From Trichostrongylus colubriformis (Eukaryota > Nematoda > Chromadorea > Rhabditida > Trichostrongylidae): a stretch of 64,000 bases of DNA. The first letter of the stretch is position 1. Each line of letters starts with the position of its first letter. A program made the translations under genes and the position numbers. The stretch lies in NCBI GenBank assembly GCA_963978905.1, contig OZ022256.1, positions 24,107,886-24,171,885 on the forward strand, written 5' to 3'. Below are positions 46,301 through 55,006 of the stretch, one piece after another. The notes under the pieces were generated by a model. It worked only from the letters and a program-made list of their open reading frames with translations. It was not told where the DNA came from and did not search any database.

Positions 46301-48367
46301 CTTCTCTATAATCGTACTATTTCTTCGGGATCACAGAAAGGTCTTGTGGACTTTTACGAAAACAGCGAGAATCTCCAACAACTCGCAGCGTTACCTTCAT
46401 GCCGAGTTGTCACACCCCATAGCCATAGGGGAAATACCTCACTTTCCTTCTTTCATAGAACAGCACTTCAGCAAATCTAGAATTTGCATTCAACTTCAGA
46501 CGGAGAGCACTATATCGTGGTACATGAACAGTGAAGAGATCCGAAACCAGAGGTTCGAATGGAGGGTGACCGTTGCTGCAGAGGGAATCCTTAGTAAGTC
46601 ATCGCAGAGCATGGATATCGTGCTTTCTTCGCCTTTTTTTTTTCGGATGATTTGATGGTTTCTATAACGTCTTCTGAATGACGGAGCACTGAAAATGACA
46701 TCGAATTAATCACTCTCCTTTGTTCGTTATTTTCTGCTACAGCAATATCTTTTCTTAAAGACAGCATTAGGGGTAATGGTTATTGCAAAACCTCTGAAAG
46801 AAGTTACTCACATGGAAACTATGTGCCTTAAAGGCTATCTGTGGCGAAACCTCGGCGTAAAAGGGCGCCTCCGAGCTGTAGAAACGGCGTAACGGATGAG
46901 GAGCGGGTAAGAACGCCTTTCGATAATCGACCCCGCTTCCTATCGACGTGATATCTGGTCGACTATGATAAGAGCGGCCAAGGAAATGCTGAGAGATTGA
47001 AGGTATTCCGGGGCGCTTTCTCAGTTTTAGCATGAACTCACTCCAGTAAATAGATGCTGTCGTATTTCCAAACATTCCATTGTGTTTATTGGCGACATGC
47101 TGATGGAAAATTCGTTCGGAGTATCTGCCCCTTAACGGAAAGGTCGTCCGCGTTGAGGATCAGCAAGAGAAGGGGTCCTATTTCTCGAGTTTTTGGCTGT
47201 TTCCATCCCTTTTTTCACTGTCCTGTTACTAGACATCTCGACCTCCAGATTCACTACTTCTTTTATTTTTCGTCCGAATTTCCCCTAATGCTGCCTTTAG
47301 AGGCAACGCTAGTCGGACGAATTGAATAGTTCACAAGGTTGCATTATCGGGGTATTATGGCTGCGAAGGTGCACTTCTGCATTTCAAAAGTCGAAACCCA
47401 GGCCAAGCGAACTTTCGATCCCCTCTCCTACAGCTACTTTTTAGTTCAGACCTGATGCGCGCTCGCTGACAGGAGGGTGGGGGTAATTACGCCAGAAAAT
47501 CGCTTCGGCGGCGTCGCACTCGCGGCGCCATCAGTATGTCTTGCAAATCGATTGCTCTTGGGAGCTCGGCAGAGCGTGGCTGCGTCACTATAGCGCCTCC
47601 GCCCATGCCACACTGCCTCCTGCACCCACGCCACACTGCCTCCTCCACCCATGCCACACTGCCTCGCTTGAAGGCAGTGTGGCATGGGTGGAGGAGGCAG
47701 TGTGGCGTGAACCACGCCGCTCGCCGCGGGCGGCCACGCGGTTTTCTGGCGAATTACCCCCACCCTGACAGGAGAATACACAGCTGAATGTCAGGTAGTC
47801 GGGCACTAGAGGAAGGTTTCGGATCTTTCTATTGCCTCAGATGGTCTGCAATGGGGCTCGCCCCTTCAGTAAGAGCGAAATGTGACTTCGACCAACTATG
47901 TTCCTGTCTTATAGAATAGAATCCTTGACGCAAAATCTATAGCTCTGCACAGTTAATCGACAGATTTTCGAATCACATCACCGTTCATGTTGAGCACTCT
48001 TCAGATATATGGCCTCTTGAGGAGGAAGATGGTGGACACTACGAGTGTGCAGTAGATGGTACTATAATGGGATCAGTGCTAATAAATGTAATACCGAAAT
48101 CTGTGAGTGAACTTTTGCGTTAAAGAGGAAAAGGAAAAGATATTCGGAAACTATGGATTGAAGAAAATCTAGCGCTCTAGTAAGTAGCCGATTTATTCCT
48201 CAATGTTCTAGGGATGATTCGCTCTCCTGACATGACAACAGGGATGCAGCACAATCGAGCAAGACAGCAAACTCTGCATTACTTTCTTTGTCAATGGTGG
48301 AAAAGCACACGTGGATCAACGCATGACGCACAGTGCCACAATGATATCGCAAGAGGCGCCGCGCGCG
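34326..48367 (+). CDS. Putative secreted protein with one Ig domain (multi-exon, partial)
   Basis: Eight plus-strand exons with matching phases: 34326-34394, 35518-35667, 36307-36500, 42354-42487, 45011-45129, 46500-46593, 48005-48102, 48242-48367. The first encodes a signal peptide (MSKHVAAITLLLSVIPTDGG) behind a TTTATCTCAG acceptor. Exons 2-4 give a Ser/Thr/Pro linker and a basic run (WLRWRMKKKKKKK). Exons 5-7 form one Ig fold: LSLSCNE (strand B Cys), STISWYMN (strand C Trp), then IWPLEEEDGGHYECAV (strand F Cys). Exon 8 (GCSTIEQDSKLC, then FVNGG) loosely recalls an EGF start but lacks the next Cys. The Ig exons are well supported; linking exons 1-4 to them rests on phase alone. An alternative first exon at 43100 also starts with a signal peptide (MLLLLFLLVLGTMRLCALQ). 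Signal, basic, Ig and EGF-like order recalls neuregulin/Vein ligands, but this is only a suggestion. No stop is seen; the 3' end is missing. Confidence 0.45.
34551..35065. mobile_element. MITE with perfect 8-bp target duplication (hAT-like)
   Basis: A 515-bp element with inverted ends GGCGCTCGTGTACTATGGGG and, complemented, GACGCTCATGTACTATGGGG, continuing GTGGCACTCAAAAAC on both sides. It is bounded by GAATGTTA at 34543-34550 and again at 35066-35073. An exact 8-bp duplication is typical of hAT elements. It is non-coding. It falls in the first intron of the putative Ig gene. Confidence 0.85.
35169..35343. repeat. Long near-perfect hairpin
   Basis: Two arms of about 65 bp (35169-35233 and 35279-35343) are nearly exact complements: GTTGTACGTTATCTTTGCTA against TAGCAAAGATAACGTACAAC at the ends, and GTAGCTGCTGTCAAAATCGT near the loop. 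The loop is about 45 bp. It is either a small foldback element or a product of local inversion; no target duplication was identified. Confidence 0.75.
35840..36300. other. Coding-like segment, strand and identity unresolved
   Basis: Both strands have long frames here: minus 36407-36006 (133 codons) and plus 35932-36297 (121 codons). A third plus frame reads FDHLWRMSPKCYRVAPAIQY at 36162-36221, after an in-frame TAA. The overlap of good frames on both strands means length alone cannot decide. It may be a decayed gene or transposon. Confidence 0.3.
37624..37863. mobile_element. MITE family E copy 1, 9-bp target duplication
   Basis: A 240-bp element with ends GGGTGTGTGCCCTTATGTCA and, complemented, GGGTGTGTACCCTTACGTCA, flanked on both sides by GCTGTTAGC (37615-37623 and 37864-37872). 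Nine-base duplications are usual for Mutator-like (MULE) elements. A second copy, in the opposite orientation, is at 54421-54657. Non-coding. Confidence 0.85.
38243..38429 (-). CDS. Candidate exon of an unidentified gene
   Basis: On the minus strand a TTTCTCGGACAG acceptor opens a 62-codon frame that begins IDPHENVQAAHFLRHGASSG and ends PVIHAT one base before a GTTAAA donor. Codon use and composition are protein-like, and no repeat covers it. Its phase (0 in, 1 out) does not join directly to the minus-strand exon at 42701, so intermediate exons would be needed. I do not recognise the family. Confidence 0.4.
38560..39700 (-). repeat. Dispersed repeat family A, inverted copy
   Basis: The complement of this stretch carries the family A words (GATCCGAACTGATAACGGTT, GATAATGAGCGTCAAGAGG and similar) found in copies at 26215 and 39715. 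It abuts the plus-oriented copy, so the two form a head-to-head inverted pair centred near 39705. A segment at 38585-38790 is shared with 59900-60230. Confidence 0.6.
39705..40890 (+). repeat. Dispersed repeat family A, copy 2
   Basis: It begins CTACGATATATAATTCGCTT, then GTCTGTGTGGTCTGTCTGTC and CACGAAGTTCATGT. It follows copy 1 through the GATAAGG-rich interior, passes the position where copy 1 has a mariner without interruption (about 40433), and ends at GTGCGATAGCCCAACTGG (40861-40878). A mariner lies 30 bp beyond its end. Confidence 0.7.
40908..42199 (-). mobile_element. Full-length mariner element 2
   Basis: A 1292-bp element with ends TTAGGTTGTCGCAAAATCAA and, complemented, TTAAGTTGTCGCAAAATTAA, with TA on each side (40906-40907, 42200-42201). 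Length and layout are those of a complete mariner. The single transposase gene is on the minus strand and carries disabling changes. The ends are intact, so it may be mobilisable in trans. Confidence 0.94.
40985..42004 (-). pseudogene. Mariner transposase with two stops and altered catalytic residue
   Basis: A full-length frame of 340 codons starting MNRRDYRVIMLYEFKLGHSA, without frameshift, but with TAA at 41839-41837 and TGA at 41329-41327. The helix-turn-helix regions are followed by ITVDEKW (first catalytic Asp) and LLQDNARPH (second). The third Asp of the mariner D34D triad, normally in SPTDYHFF, reads SPTKNHFF here. The C-terminus is VDSDGFYFD. Mariner transposases cut and paste DNA at TA sites in the nucleus; this copy is dead by at least three changes, one of which hits the active site. 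Confidence 0.93.
42701..42863 (-). CDS. Candidate exon of an unidentified minus-strand gene
   Basis: After a GGCGGTGCAG acceptor the frame reads KGRCDLSSSTTSLRKEPSHR, and 34 codons later QVPPHVVPRGLRT before a GTAAGG donor (54 codons, phase 0 in, 1 out). It looks like a Ser/Pro-rich cytoplasmic segment. An internal GTGAGT near 42803 offers an alternative donor. Its phase agrees with the candidate exon at 49850-50031. Not identified. Confidence 0.45.
43360..43815 (-). other. Unidentified 151-codon open frame
   Basis: The frame starts MKRAKSAIAPKARFSTRASL and runs through PVHLHQRRDTVFLRHLERLT to a stop without splice signals. The composition is rich in Arg, Ser and Leu. It lies between candidate exons on both strands and may be transposon-derived; I cannot name it. 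Confidence 0.3.
44050..44720 (+). repeat. Dispersed repeat family D, copy 2
   Basis: It carries the family blocks GGTAAAAAGGGCGCTCCTGA, CTCTTGATGGGAAGGCCATC, TTCTCGGGCTTTCGGCCATT and TTCATATTCACCACTTTTTT in the order seen in the copies at 32640 and 46790. It sits upstream of the first Ig exon. Confidence 0.65.
45215..45335. repeat. Hairpin of about 50-bp arms
   Basis: CATATCACCCACTACAGTCA followed by CTGCTAATACAGATCACA on the left is matched in inverted orientation by TGTGATCTGAATTAGCAG and TGACTGCAGTGGGTGATGC on the right. The loop is about 25 bp. It lies in the intron between the first two Ig exons. Confidence 0.7.
45704..46036. mobile_element. GCGTTCATACTTTGCG-family MITE copy 4, TTA duplication
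   Basis: Left end TTA then GGTCGCATTCATAATTTGCA; right end, complemented, GGCCGCATTCATACTTTGCG followed by TTA. Inner blocks include GACCGTACAGTACTACATTA and TGGTGATCGTGGCGAGAGC. The TTA duplication supports a PIF/Harbinger-type MITE. It lies in an intron of the putative Ig gene. Confidence 0.75.
46790..47330 (+). repeat. Dispersed repeat family D, copy 3
   Basis: It matches copies 1 and 2: GGCGAAACCTCGGCG, AAAAGGGCGCCTCCGAGCTG, CCCCTTAACGGAAAGGTCGT, TTTCTCGAGTTTTTGGCTGT and ATTCACTACTTCTTTTATTT. It lies between Ig exons 46500-46593 and 48005-48102. Confidence 0.7.
47475..47765. mobile_element. MITE with 8-bp duplication and internal tandem repeats
   Basis: A 291-bp element with ends GGGTGGGGGTAATTACGCCA and, complemented, GGGTGGGGGTAATTCGCCAG, bounded by TGACAGGA at 47467-47474 and 47766-47773. 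Inside are three tandem units of about 25 bp carrying CCATGCCACACTGCCTCC-like sequence, followed by one inverted copy. The exact 8-bp duplication suggests a hAT-like MITE. Confidence 0.8.
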
Positions 48368-48659
48368 GTAACCTGCTTGCTATGTTGAACGCGATTCCCG
48401 CCGCTTGGCACACAACTAAAATACCTAGAAGTACAATGCAGGATAGTTTGAGTAATTCAATCCCTTTCATAGACGACGTGTTGGTTTGCAGTCACAGTAG
48501 TCGCAGTAGAGGGCATAGTGCTATGGGAGGTGTATCGTGAAGAGGTGCGCTGAATCTGTAAGTCAGCTACATTGCGGCAGACGTGTAGAGGTCATGAACA
48601 ATTTTATCTGCAAAGCAGTGTTGACAACCACAAAAGGCAAAAGTGCGCGCCATTCATGA

Positions 48660-49480
48660 TCCCTACTATAAAAACGCTTCGTCTGTCGGTCCCTTTATCC
48701 GTCCGTTCGTCTGTCACGAAATAAGGTATTATATGAAAGACGAACTGTGGGGGTGGGGACAAGTATGGTGTGGGTAGGGCATGGAACAAGAAGAAAGTGT
48801 ACACATGGAGCAACTTTAGCTCCTCCCACGGCGGGCGGGGCGCGCCCTGGAACTCCGTTTTCAGACCGAAAATTGTTAATTGGCTTTCAATATGACCCAA
48901 ATGTGGGGGAAAGGTAGATTAAGGGCAGGAGCGAATTTTTTTTAAAACATGAAGGTGCAAGGGCACAATGGTCGGAGCATTTGTGGTAGTGGGCGGAGCC
49001 TAGACGTCACATGAAAAACAATCGGTGAAGATGGGGACACGTTTGGGATGGGTAGAGCATGGGACAAGAAGTGAAGACCACACATGGACCAAATTGAGGT
49101 CCGCCCACGTTGGGCGGGGCGTACCCTGGAATGCTCCGTTTTCGGACCGAAAACTGTAAACTCCCAAACATGGAGAAGATGGATTTAGGTCGGCGATGAG
49201 TTTCTGAAGATCGCAAAAGAATCCTGGGCACAGGGGCGGAGCATTCGTGGTGGTAGACAGGGCTTGGGCATTACATGAAAACAACCTGTGGAGATATGAA
49301 CAAGTTTTGGATGGGTAAGGCATGGGACAAGAAGTAAGTAGCACTCATGCACCAAGTTAAGCTACTCCCACGGTGAGCGAAGTATACACTAAAATACTCT
49401 GTGCTCATGAAAAGAGCAATTTCGGTCGATCTACCGGCGCACATAGTGTTTCGCGCACAGTCGTGCGCGCCAGCCACTTG
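48660..49480 (+). repeat. Dispersed repeat family B, copy 2, with three tandem units
   Basis: It begins CTACTATAAAAACGCTTCGT, passes GTCCGTTCGTCTGTCACGAA, and ends at GTGCGCGCCAGCCACTTGG. Between are three diverged tandem units of about 270 bp (starting near 48758, 49033 and 49296), each with a GGGTAGGGCATGGAACAAG-type box, a TCCTCCCACGGCGGGCGGGG-type box and a TGGAATGCTCCGTTTTC-type box. The minus-strand frames across it repeat the same peptide because of this tandem structure and are not genes. Confidence 0.65.
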
Positions 49481-49849
49481 GTAAAGTTGTAAAACAGCAG
49501 ATGGCGAAGACAACGTCAGCGGTTGGAAACAAGTGAACCCTTGAATTCTGTTCATGAAGTGTGCAAAATGACCACTTCAATGCCCCAATCTCTTTGAAAT
49601 CGGAGGCTTCTACACACGTACTTCGAAGGTTTCAATTATGTCATTTCCTTGTATATGGAGTTGAGAACTCGCTCTGCCAAAAAGAGCGCTCTAGTAGGAA
49701 AGCTGAATTTTTGTGGGTGATCCGACTCTTTGCGAATAAAAACAAACTTCAAAGTTTCAAACGAAACCTTTTTCAATGTTCGCAGTAATGGGAGGAGGAG
49801 GGTCAAGGCATCAATCTCTGCTCTGGTGCACTTTCGTCCAACTTTGCAC

Positions 49850-50031
49850 CTTGTAGGCTAATGTTCCCACTGATATCTGTGCGTAATTATCGTCGAACCC
49901 CTTGCGGTGGGCACTTCTAGTCACTCGCTCGCCATGGGCCTTGCGGGAGCGCTTCTTTGAAGCTTTCACTTTGATAGGGGAGCGTAGTCGGCTGGAACTT
50001 ATGTTCATCTCATGCCGATGATGCTTTGGAT
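49850..50031 (-). CDS. Candidate exon of an unidentified minus-strand gene
   Basis: A TTTGTGATTGCAG acceptor (minus strand) opens a frame reading PKHHRHEMNISSSRLRSPIK, then a basic stretch (KKRSRKAHGERVTRSAHRK) and DNYAQISVGTLAYK, ending at a GTGCAA donor. It is 182 bp, phase 1 in and 0 out, and joins in phase to the exon at 42701-42863. If both belong together, the intron between them would contain the plus-strand Ig exons. The basic region could be nuclear-targeting or phosphorylated; no family is recognised. Confidence 0.45.
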
Positions 50032-50983
50032 CTGCAATCACAAAATGTGGACTAAAGATACCGTTAGGGATATTGTTGTTGGATTGTGGAATAATTGTGG
50101 ACCGTTGCACCAGGTCATACTTTAGAACGATGAGTCGCCTGTTATTACAGATGGGAGATTAGACCATCTCATGAAAGACCGATCAGTATTGTAGGGACGA
50201 ATCGATGACTACTTAGATACTTAGTCGATACGTTGAACGGCACGGCGGTTGACCGTGAGCGGGTCCCAACTTCTTTTCCATTGTTTTCGGTTTTGAGCCT
50301 TGGTTGTCTAGTGCATGGCTGACTTAGGGACGCTGGGTCATTTACGTTGCACCAAAGAGTCTTCATAAGGTATACGAGGACAACCGAGCGGTTGTTTCTT
50401 CTCGCGAAGATACCGTCGCGCAGTCGTTGAACTACATCGGCCGTCTTTCATTCTCCCGAGGGCCTAGTAAATTGGTGTTTAGCTTTATAAAAGTGAACTA
50501 AAACGCCCTTTACCAATGACATAGCCCTGTCTGAACTGTGAAAGTTCAGCTCTCTTTGATGGCTAATAGTAGGGTTACAAATGACGCTCTATGGATGTCT
50601 GGGCAGAATTCAACCGCTTTTCCGAAGATTGTGTCAAAGCCCATGTTTCTCCGGCGTGCCTGAGGACGGATAGTACTGATGGTTTGAAGAGATCTGATCT
50701 GCCCGGAGTCTACGATCTTTGGTATAACCGCTACCCATCTATGGAGCTGAAAGCAGCCCATCCAGCAATGCGTCTCGTCAACTCTCCCACAAGCTTGCTT
50801 TTCATGTTCAGCAAGCCATCAAGGTATACTCAAGGTACTCAAGACGTCTTCAATAGGACTTTCTCACAAGCATTTGGCGCTACTCGAATATGAATTCGTC
50901 ATGACCTTAGTTTCTGAGGTGTTGATGAAAGCCCTCCGCACGCTCCAGAAACTCGGAGTACAGCTTACGTAGCGTGGGTCGAA
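50032..50983. other. No gene recognised
   Basis: Short frames only. Two CTTAGATACTTAGTCGATA-like motifs near 50210 resemble the AAGTATCTAAATAAG tail of the retrotransposon that begins at 50999, so part of this may be an older 3' fragment of the same family. Confidence 0.35.
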
Positions 50984-50998
50984 CTATCTTACCACTAA

Positions 50999-53900
50999 CT
51001 TACTTATTTAGATACTTAGATGGCCCGTTTTCACTGGTTGTGCGGGCCCCAACACGATTTCCATTCGGTTCGTTCTTTCGCGATCGTCATCCAGCTCGTT
51101 CGTTGACTTCGTTGGTGGCGACCACGAGAATCAGCCGTTCTGAAATTTCTCATTAGTTTAACGTGCTCAACGAACACATCTCCCCATCTTTCGGGAGGTC
51201 TTCCGCGGGGACGTGGACAATCCCAGGGGATCCACTCCACTGTTCTTCTTGTCCACCTATCGTCTTCTCTCCGCATTATATGACCGGCCCATCGGTGTTT
51301 GGCCTTCGATGCGTATTCCGCAGGGTCACGTAGACCAGACATCTGCCTCAAATTGGAGCTGCGAAGCCCGGCACGATATTGAGTAGCCGGGTGTACTTCA
51401 GAAGACATCTCTCGAGTGCTCTGTGAGTCACCTGCAAGGACTTCGCCGTGGCTGACGTATCAGGCCACGTCTCGGCAGCGTAACATAGAGCAGGAAGGAC
51501 TGTCGAGTCGAATAGACAGGCGCGTAGGTCAGGGTCCTTTAGCTGGTCGGTGGCTTCTTTAATAGACCCGTAGGCTAACCACGCAGCTCTCCTTCTTCTG
51601 TCGAGCTCTTCCTTCATGTCGTTGTCCATGTTCATGGAACGCCCAAGATAGACGTACGACTTCGTTTCGGCGATGAGAGAATCGTCGATTTTGACATTTC
51701 CTCCATCGCACCAGTCGTTCTTCATGAACTGTGTCTTCATCCGATTGAGCTGCAGTCCGATCTTACTTCCGGCTTCGTTCAGCTCTGCCGCATTGCATCG
51801 TCTCTGCTTCATTGGTACTACGCGAAAAGATGACGATGTCGTCTGCGAAACGAAGGTTCGAGAGGAATTTTCCGTCCACACATATGCCCTTGTCGTCCCA
51901 GTCGAGCGACTTCATCACCCACTGCAATGCGGCAGTGAACAGCTTCGGCGAGATGGTGTCGCCTTGCCTAACGCACTTTCCAATGGAGATGTTGATTGGG
52001 CGTTGGAAGAGCTGTATTGTCGTAGAACAGCGGTAGTAGCACTCAGCCAGTGTTCGAATATAGGACGCGTCCACTCCTTGGTCGACCAACGTAGACAGGA
52101 TAGCATTCGTTTCGATGCTGTCAAAAGCCTTTTCGTAATCGACGAAGGTTAGGACGAGGGGAAGATGGTATTCCCTGCAGACTTCAATGACCATCGCAAC
52201 GGTTTGAATGTGGTCCATGCAGCTGAATCCCTGACGGAATCCAGCTTGTTCGTATGGCTGGGCCTCATCCAATGTGCGCGATATTCGCGTTAGGATGATC
52301 TTCGTGAAAAGCTTGTAAAGCACGCTCAGCAAGCTAATCGGTCCGTAGTTGCGAAGATCATCCCTGTCACCTTTCTTGTGCAAGATGACAGTGCGCGAAC
52401 TCCTCCACTGATCCGGGATCCGCTCCTTCTGAAGGTAGGATGTCATATGTGCCGCGAGTAGTGAGTAGGACGTGGTTTCCTGCCCGGAGAAGATCGGCAG
52501 AGATCTTGTCTGGCCCTGGAGCCGTGCCGCTCTTCATACTCCTAATTGCGACTCGCACTTCGGACGGCAGAATCCTTAATGGTGTTCCACCAGCGGGGAT
52601 GTCTGGATCTGGCAGGGGTAGTGTGCAACGGAACAGATTGGTGTAGAACCTCTCCGTGATTGACTCCATCTCGTAAGGGGAAGTAGTGACAGTTCCGTCT
52701 TCAGTTTTCAATGATGATAGCGGAATACTGAACTCGTTGAGGTCCCGACGGCACTTCTTCAGACTTCGTCTTTCCTGCGCCGCGTCTAGAATTTTTCTCT
52801 TCCTGTACTGCGCAAGATCCTCCTGTAACGCATTTCTGCAACTGGCATTGATAACCAGTCGCTCGAGATGAGTTGCATTTGGATCCAGCCTCAAACTTCT
52901 CCTCCTTTCAAGCAGCGTCTTGGTGTTAGATGAAATCCGATCGCTTCTGCTTAATTGTTGAAGACATGCAAGATCAGCACAGGTTTGCAATCCTTTGAGA
53001 AGCAGCTCGTAGTCTTCGGTCGGGTCCTCCACGACTCGCCAGTCATAACGGGATGGTGCCTCGTTCAGAAGGTTCTCGTCATACACGACTTGCTTCCTCC
53101 CCTTCGGCCGGTGACAGGTGTTCTTCTCCAGTCGAGTGTCGAACCTGATTTTGGCCCTAAGAAGGCGATGATCGGATCCACAACAGAAAGATGGCACCAC
53201 GGAGGTGTCGTAGAGGCACCATCTTCTGTTTGTCAGAATGTGGTCGATCTCAGCATAAGTCGTGCCATTGGGTGACTCCCATGTCCAGCGGCGGTGTTCC
53301 TTCTTCTCAAACAGCGAATTACCATGGAAGAGAAGTGCTGCAGATATGAGGTCAACGAGACGACTTCCGTTGTCGTTCCTATCGCCTATCCCGAATTTTC
53401 CGATCCTATGTTCCTCGCTGTTGCCTTTTCCTAACCTTGCGTTGAAGTCACCGACAACGAATTTGTAGAGGACTTCTCTTTGCAGATGACTTCTTCCAGG
53501 TGTTCATAGAACGCATCCAATTCGGAATCGTCAGCTGCTGCGTGTGGTGAGTAGCAGTTGATGATTGAGATGGTCTTCTGATACGGTGGATGAAGGCGTA
53601 GAATGGCTAGACGAGGAGATAGAATCTCGTGAGAGTCGACGTGGCGGACGACAGACGGGTGCACGACAAATCAAACGCCTCCTACATTCCGCGACGGGAT
53701 CTTCTCTCCACGGATAACAAGAGTCCCGTCGTTGAACTGTCGTACGTCGGTTCTTCTGCTCTTTGTTTCTTGTAGCGCGATCACATGGAACTTGATGCGA
53801 GTCTAAGCGTCAAGGAGAGCATAGAGATCGGCGTTGGACGAGACTGTTCTGGCGTTGTAGGTGCAAAGCATGAAGCAGTCTCCGTGCCGTGTACGAGGTG

Positions 53901-54280
53901 TGTCGTCATTGTCCAGAATCCATGACGTCCTGCGCATCCCGAGATTTCTTCGCCTCTCACGGTTGTCGTACCGTCCGACGTCGGAGACGGCAGAGCCCGG
54001 TGTGCGGGGTACTGAGGCTGTTTTTCTGCTGGTTGAGCGTTTTGTTCCCTGGTGTCCTGACGAAGCGTTGCCAGCGCGTCCGCAGGCCCCTTCCTCAACC
54101 ATCGAAACAGAGGGAAGGGGAGGGGGGGTCGGCTCTTGGTTAGGACTTTACTCCTTCTCAGTATGGTTGAACCTGCCAGGAGCATTTGCCGAAGCAAAAA
54201 ACTCCCGCTGTGCATCGCAGACCAGTCCCATTGCCACTCACTCGCCACGATGAGGCGTCGGATCGTCGAGGGGATCTTAT
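50999..54280 (-). mobile_element. RTE-type non-LTR retrotransposon with 15-bp target duplication
   Basis: A 3282-bp unit on the minus strand bounded by the identical 15-mer CTATCTTACCACTAA at 50984-50998 and 54281-54295. Length, absence of long terminal repeats, endonuclease then reverse transcriptase order, and a short repetitive 3' tail (TATCTAAATAAGTAAG) all fit RTE elements, which insert by target-primed reverse transcription. Full length with exact duplications implies a fairly recent insertion, although the coding frame is already broken. Confidence 0.92.
51031..54102 (-). pseudogene. RTE endonuclease-reverse transcriptase ORF, multiply broken
   Basis: Minus-strand order: an endonuclease start (FMLCTYNARTVSSNADLYAL) near 53880; [20 protein letters not shown] near 53560; SDHRLLRAKIRF near 53170; reverse transcriptase blocks TAPGPDKISADLLRAG (about 52500), VILHKKGDRDDLRNYGPISL (about 52370), FVDYEKAFDS (about 52140), GDTISPKLFTAAL (about 51950) and the catalytic LRFADDIVIFS (about 51840); then C-terminal HRWAGHIMRREDD and RPRGRPPERWGDVF. 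The FADD form of the active site is kept, as in RTE proteins. The frame is interrupted after LYALLDA (stop), near 53660, between 53430 and 53200, near 52400-52445, near 51780-51880 and near 51350-51410. The element is not autonomous. Confidence 0.92.
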
Positions 54281-54324
54281 CTATCTTACCACTAAGGGAA
54301 CTATAATACCCTAATAGTCCCAGA

Positions 54325-54383
54325 ATGTACCGTTAAAAAGACGGGATGATGGGAACGATCATCCCGTCTTTTTAACGGTACAT
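54325..54383. repeat. Perfect 26-bp hairpin with 7-bp loop
   Basis: ATGTACCGTTAAAAAGACGG followed by GATGAT is exactly complemented after the loop GGGAACG by ATCATCCCGTC and the rest of the arm. It lies between the RTE target duplication and the family E MITE. It could be a terminator-like or insulator structure or the remnant of a foldback element; sequence alone does not say. Confidence 0.85.
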
Positions 54384-54420
54384 CGAGACCCGAGAAATCC
54401 GTATTTGACGCAAACTCAGG

Positions 54421-54657
54421 GGGTGTGTACCCCTATGTCAGGGTTTCGCACGACGGCGAGCGGCGTGCGACGCAGTGTGTGTGAGCTATGCGCGTCGCGG
54501 TAGTTGGGTCTCAAAACGATACACGGTAATGCTGGGGGCGATACGCAGTTGGCTTGTAGTCGCTTCGGGACCCAACAACATGGCACCTTCAGCTGGTCCG
54601 CATTGCTTCGCTTGCGACATGCCGCGGTGCAAAATTCTGACATAAGGGTACACACCC
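54421..54657. mobile_element. MITE family E copy 2, 9-bp target duplication
   Basis: A 237-bp element with ends GGGTGTGTACCCCTATGTCA and, complemented, GGGTGTGTACCCTTATGTCA. Flanks are AAACTCAGG (54412-54420) and AAATTCAGG (54658-54666), a 9-bp duplication with one mismatch. The inside matches copy 1 at 37624-37863 in reverse orientation. Confidence 0.85.
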
Positions 54658-55006
54658 AAATTCAGGCATGGTAGACTGTAGTTCCTCACCAAAGACTTAT
54701 GTGCCCTACGTTACACGCTGCACATGGGTCTACTTGACACATCGGCTGTTATTGGTGGCTTTACGTTCCCAGCTTCTTCATATCGTTCTTTTTTCAGGAG
54801 GCTGTAGTCAAAGGTCTTTTCAACTATTTTTACGTTGCACTGTTTTATATACCCGTTGGTGTGTACGCCGTAATTCTCATCAGCAGAGATATTACGAAAC
54901 CACCAAAAAAGTCAGCACGAGCAGACAGGATGGCTGCTTTTCTAGAAGACCACGTACTCAAAAACGGACAGGATGTGAAGGTCTTCAATTCGAACTATTA
55001 TATCTA

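Noticed and set aside
48242..48367. A complete EGF domain after the Ig domain
   Set aside because: Only two cysteines and an NGG are present; the third cysteine of the EGF pattern is missing, so the domain is not claimed.
48604..49555. Several minus-strand frames with similar peptides
   Set aside because: They arise from the 270-bp tandem units of repeat family B, not from a gene family.
51673..52152. A 159-codon plus-strand open frame
   Set aside because: It is antisense to the conserved reverse transcriptase core on the minus strand.
54416..54692. Minus-strand frames of about 70-80 codons
   Set aside because: They coincide with the non-coding MITE family E; the copy at 37624 gives an equivalent frame on the other strand.
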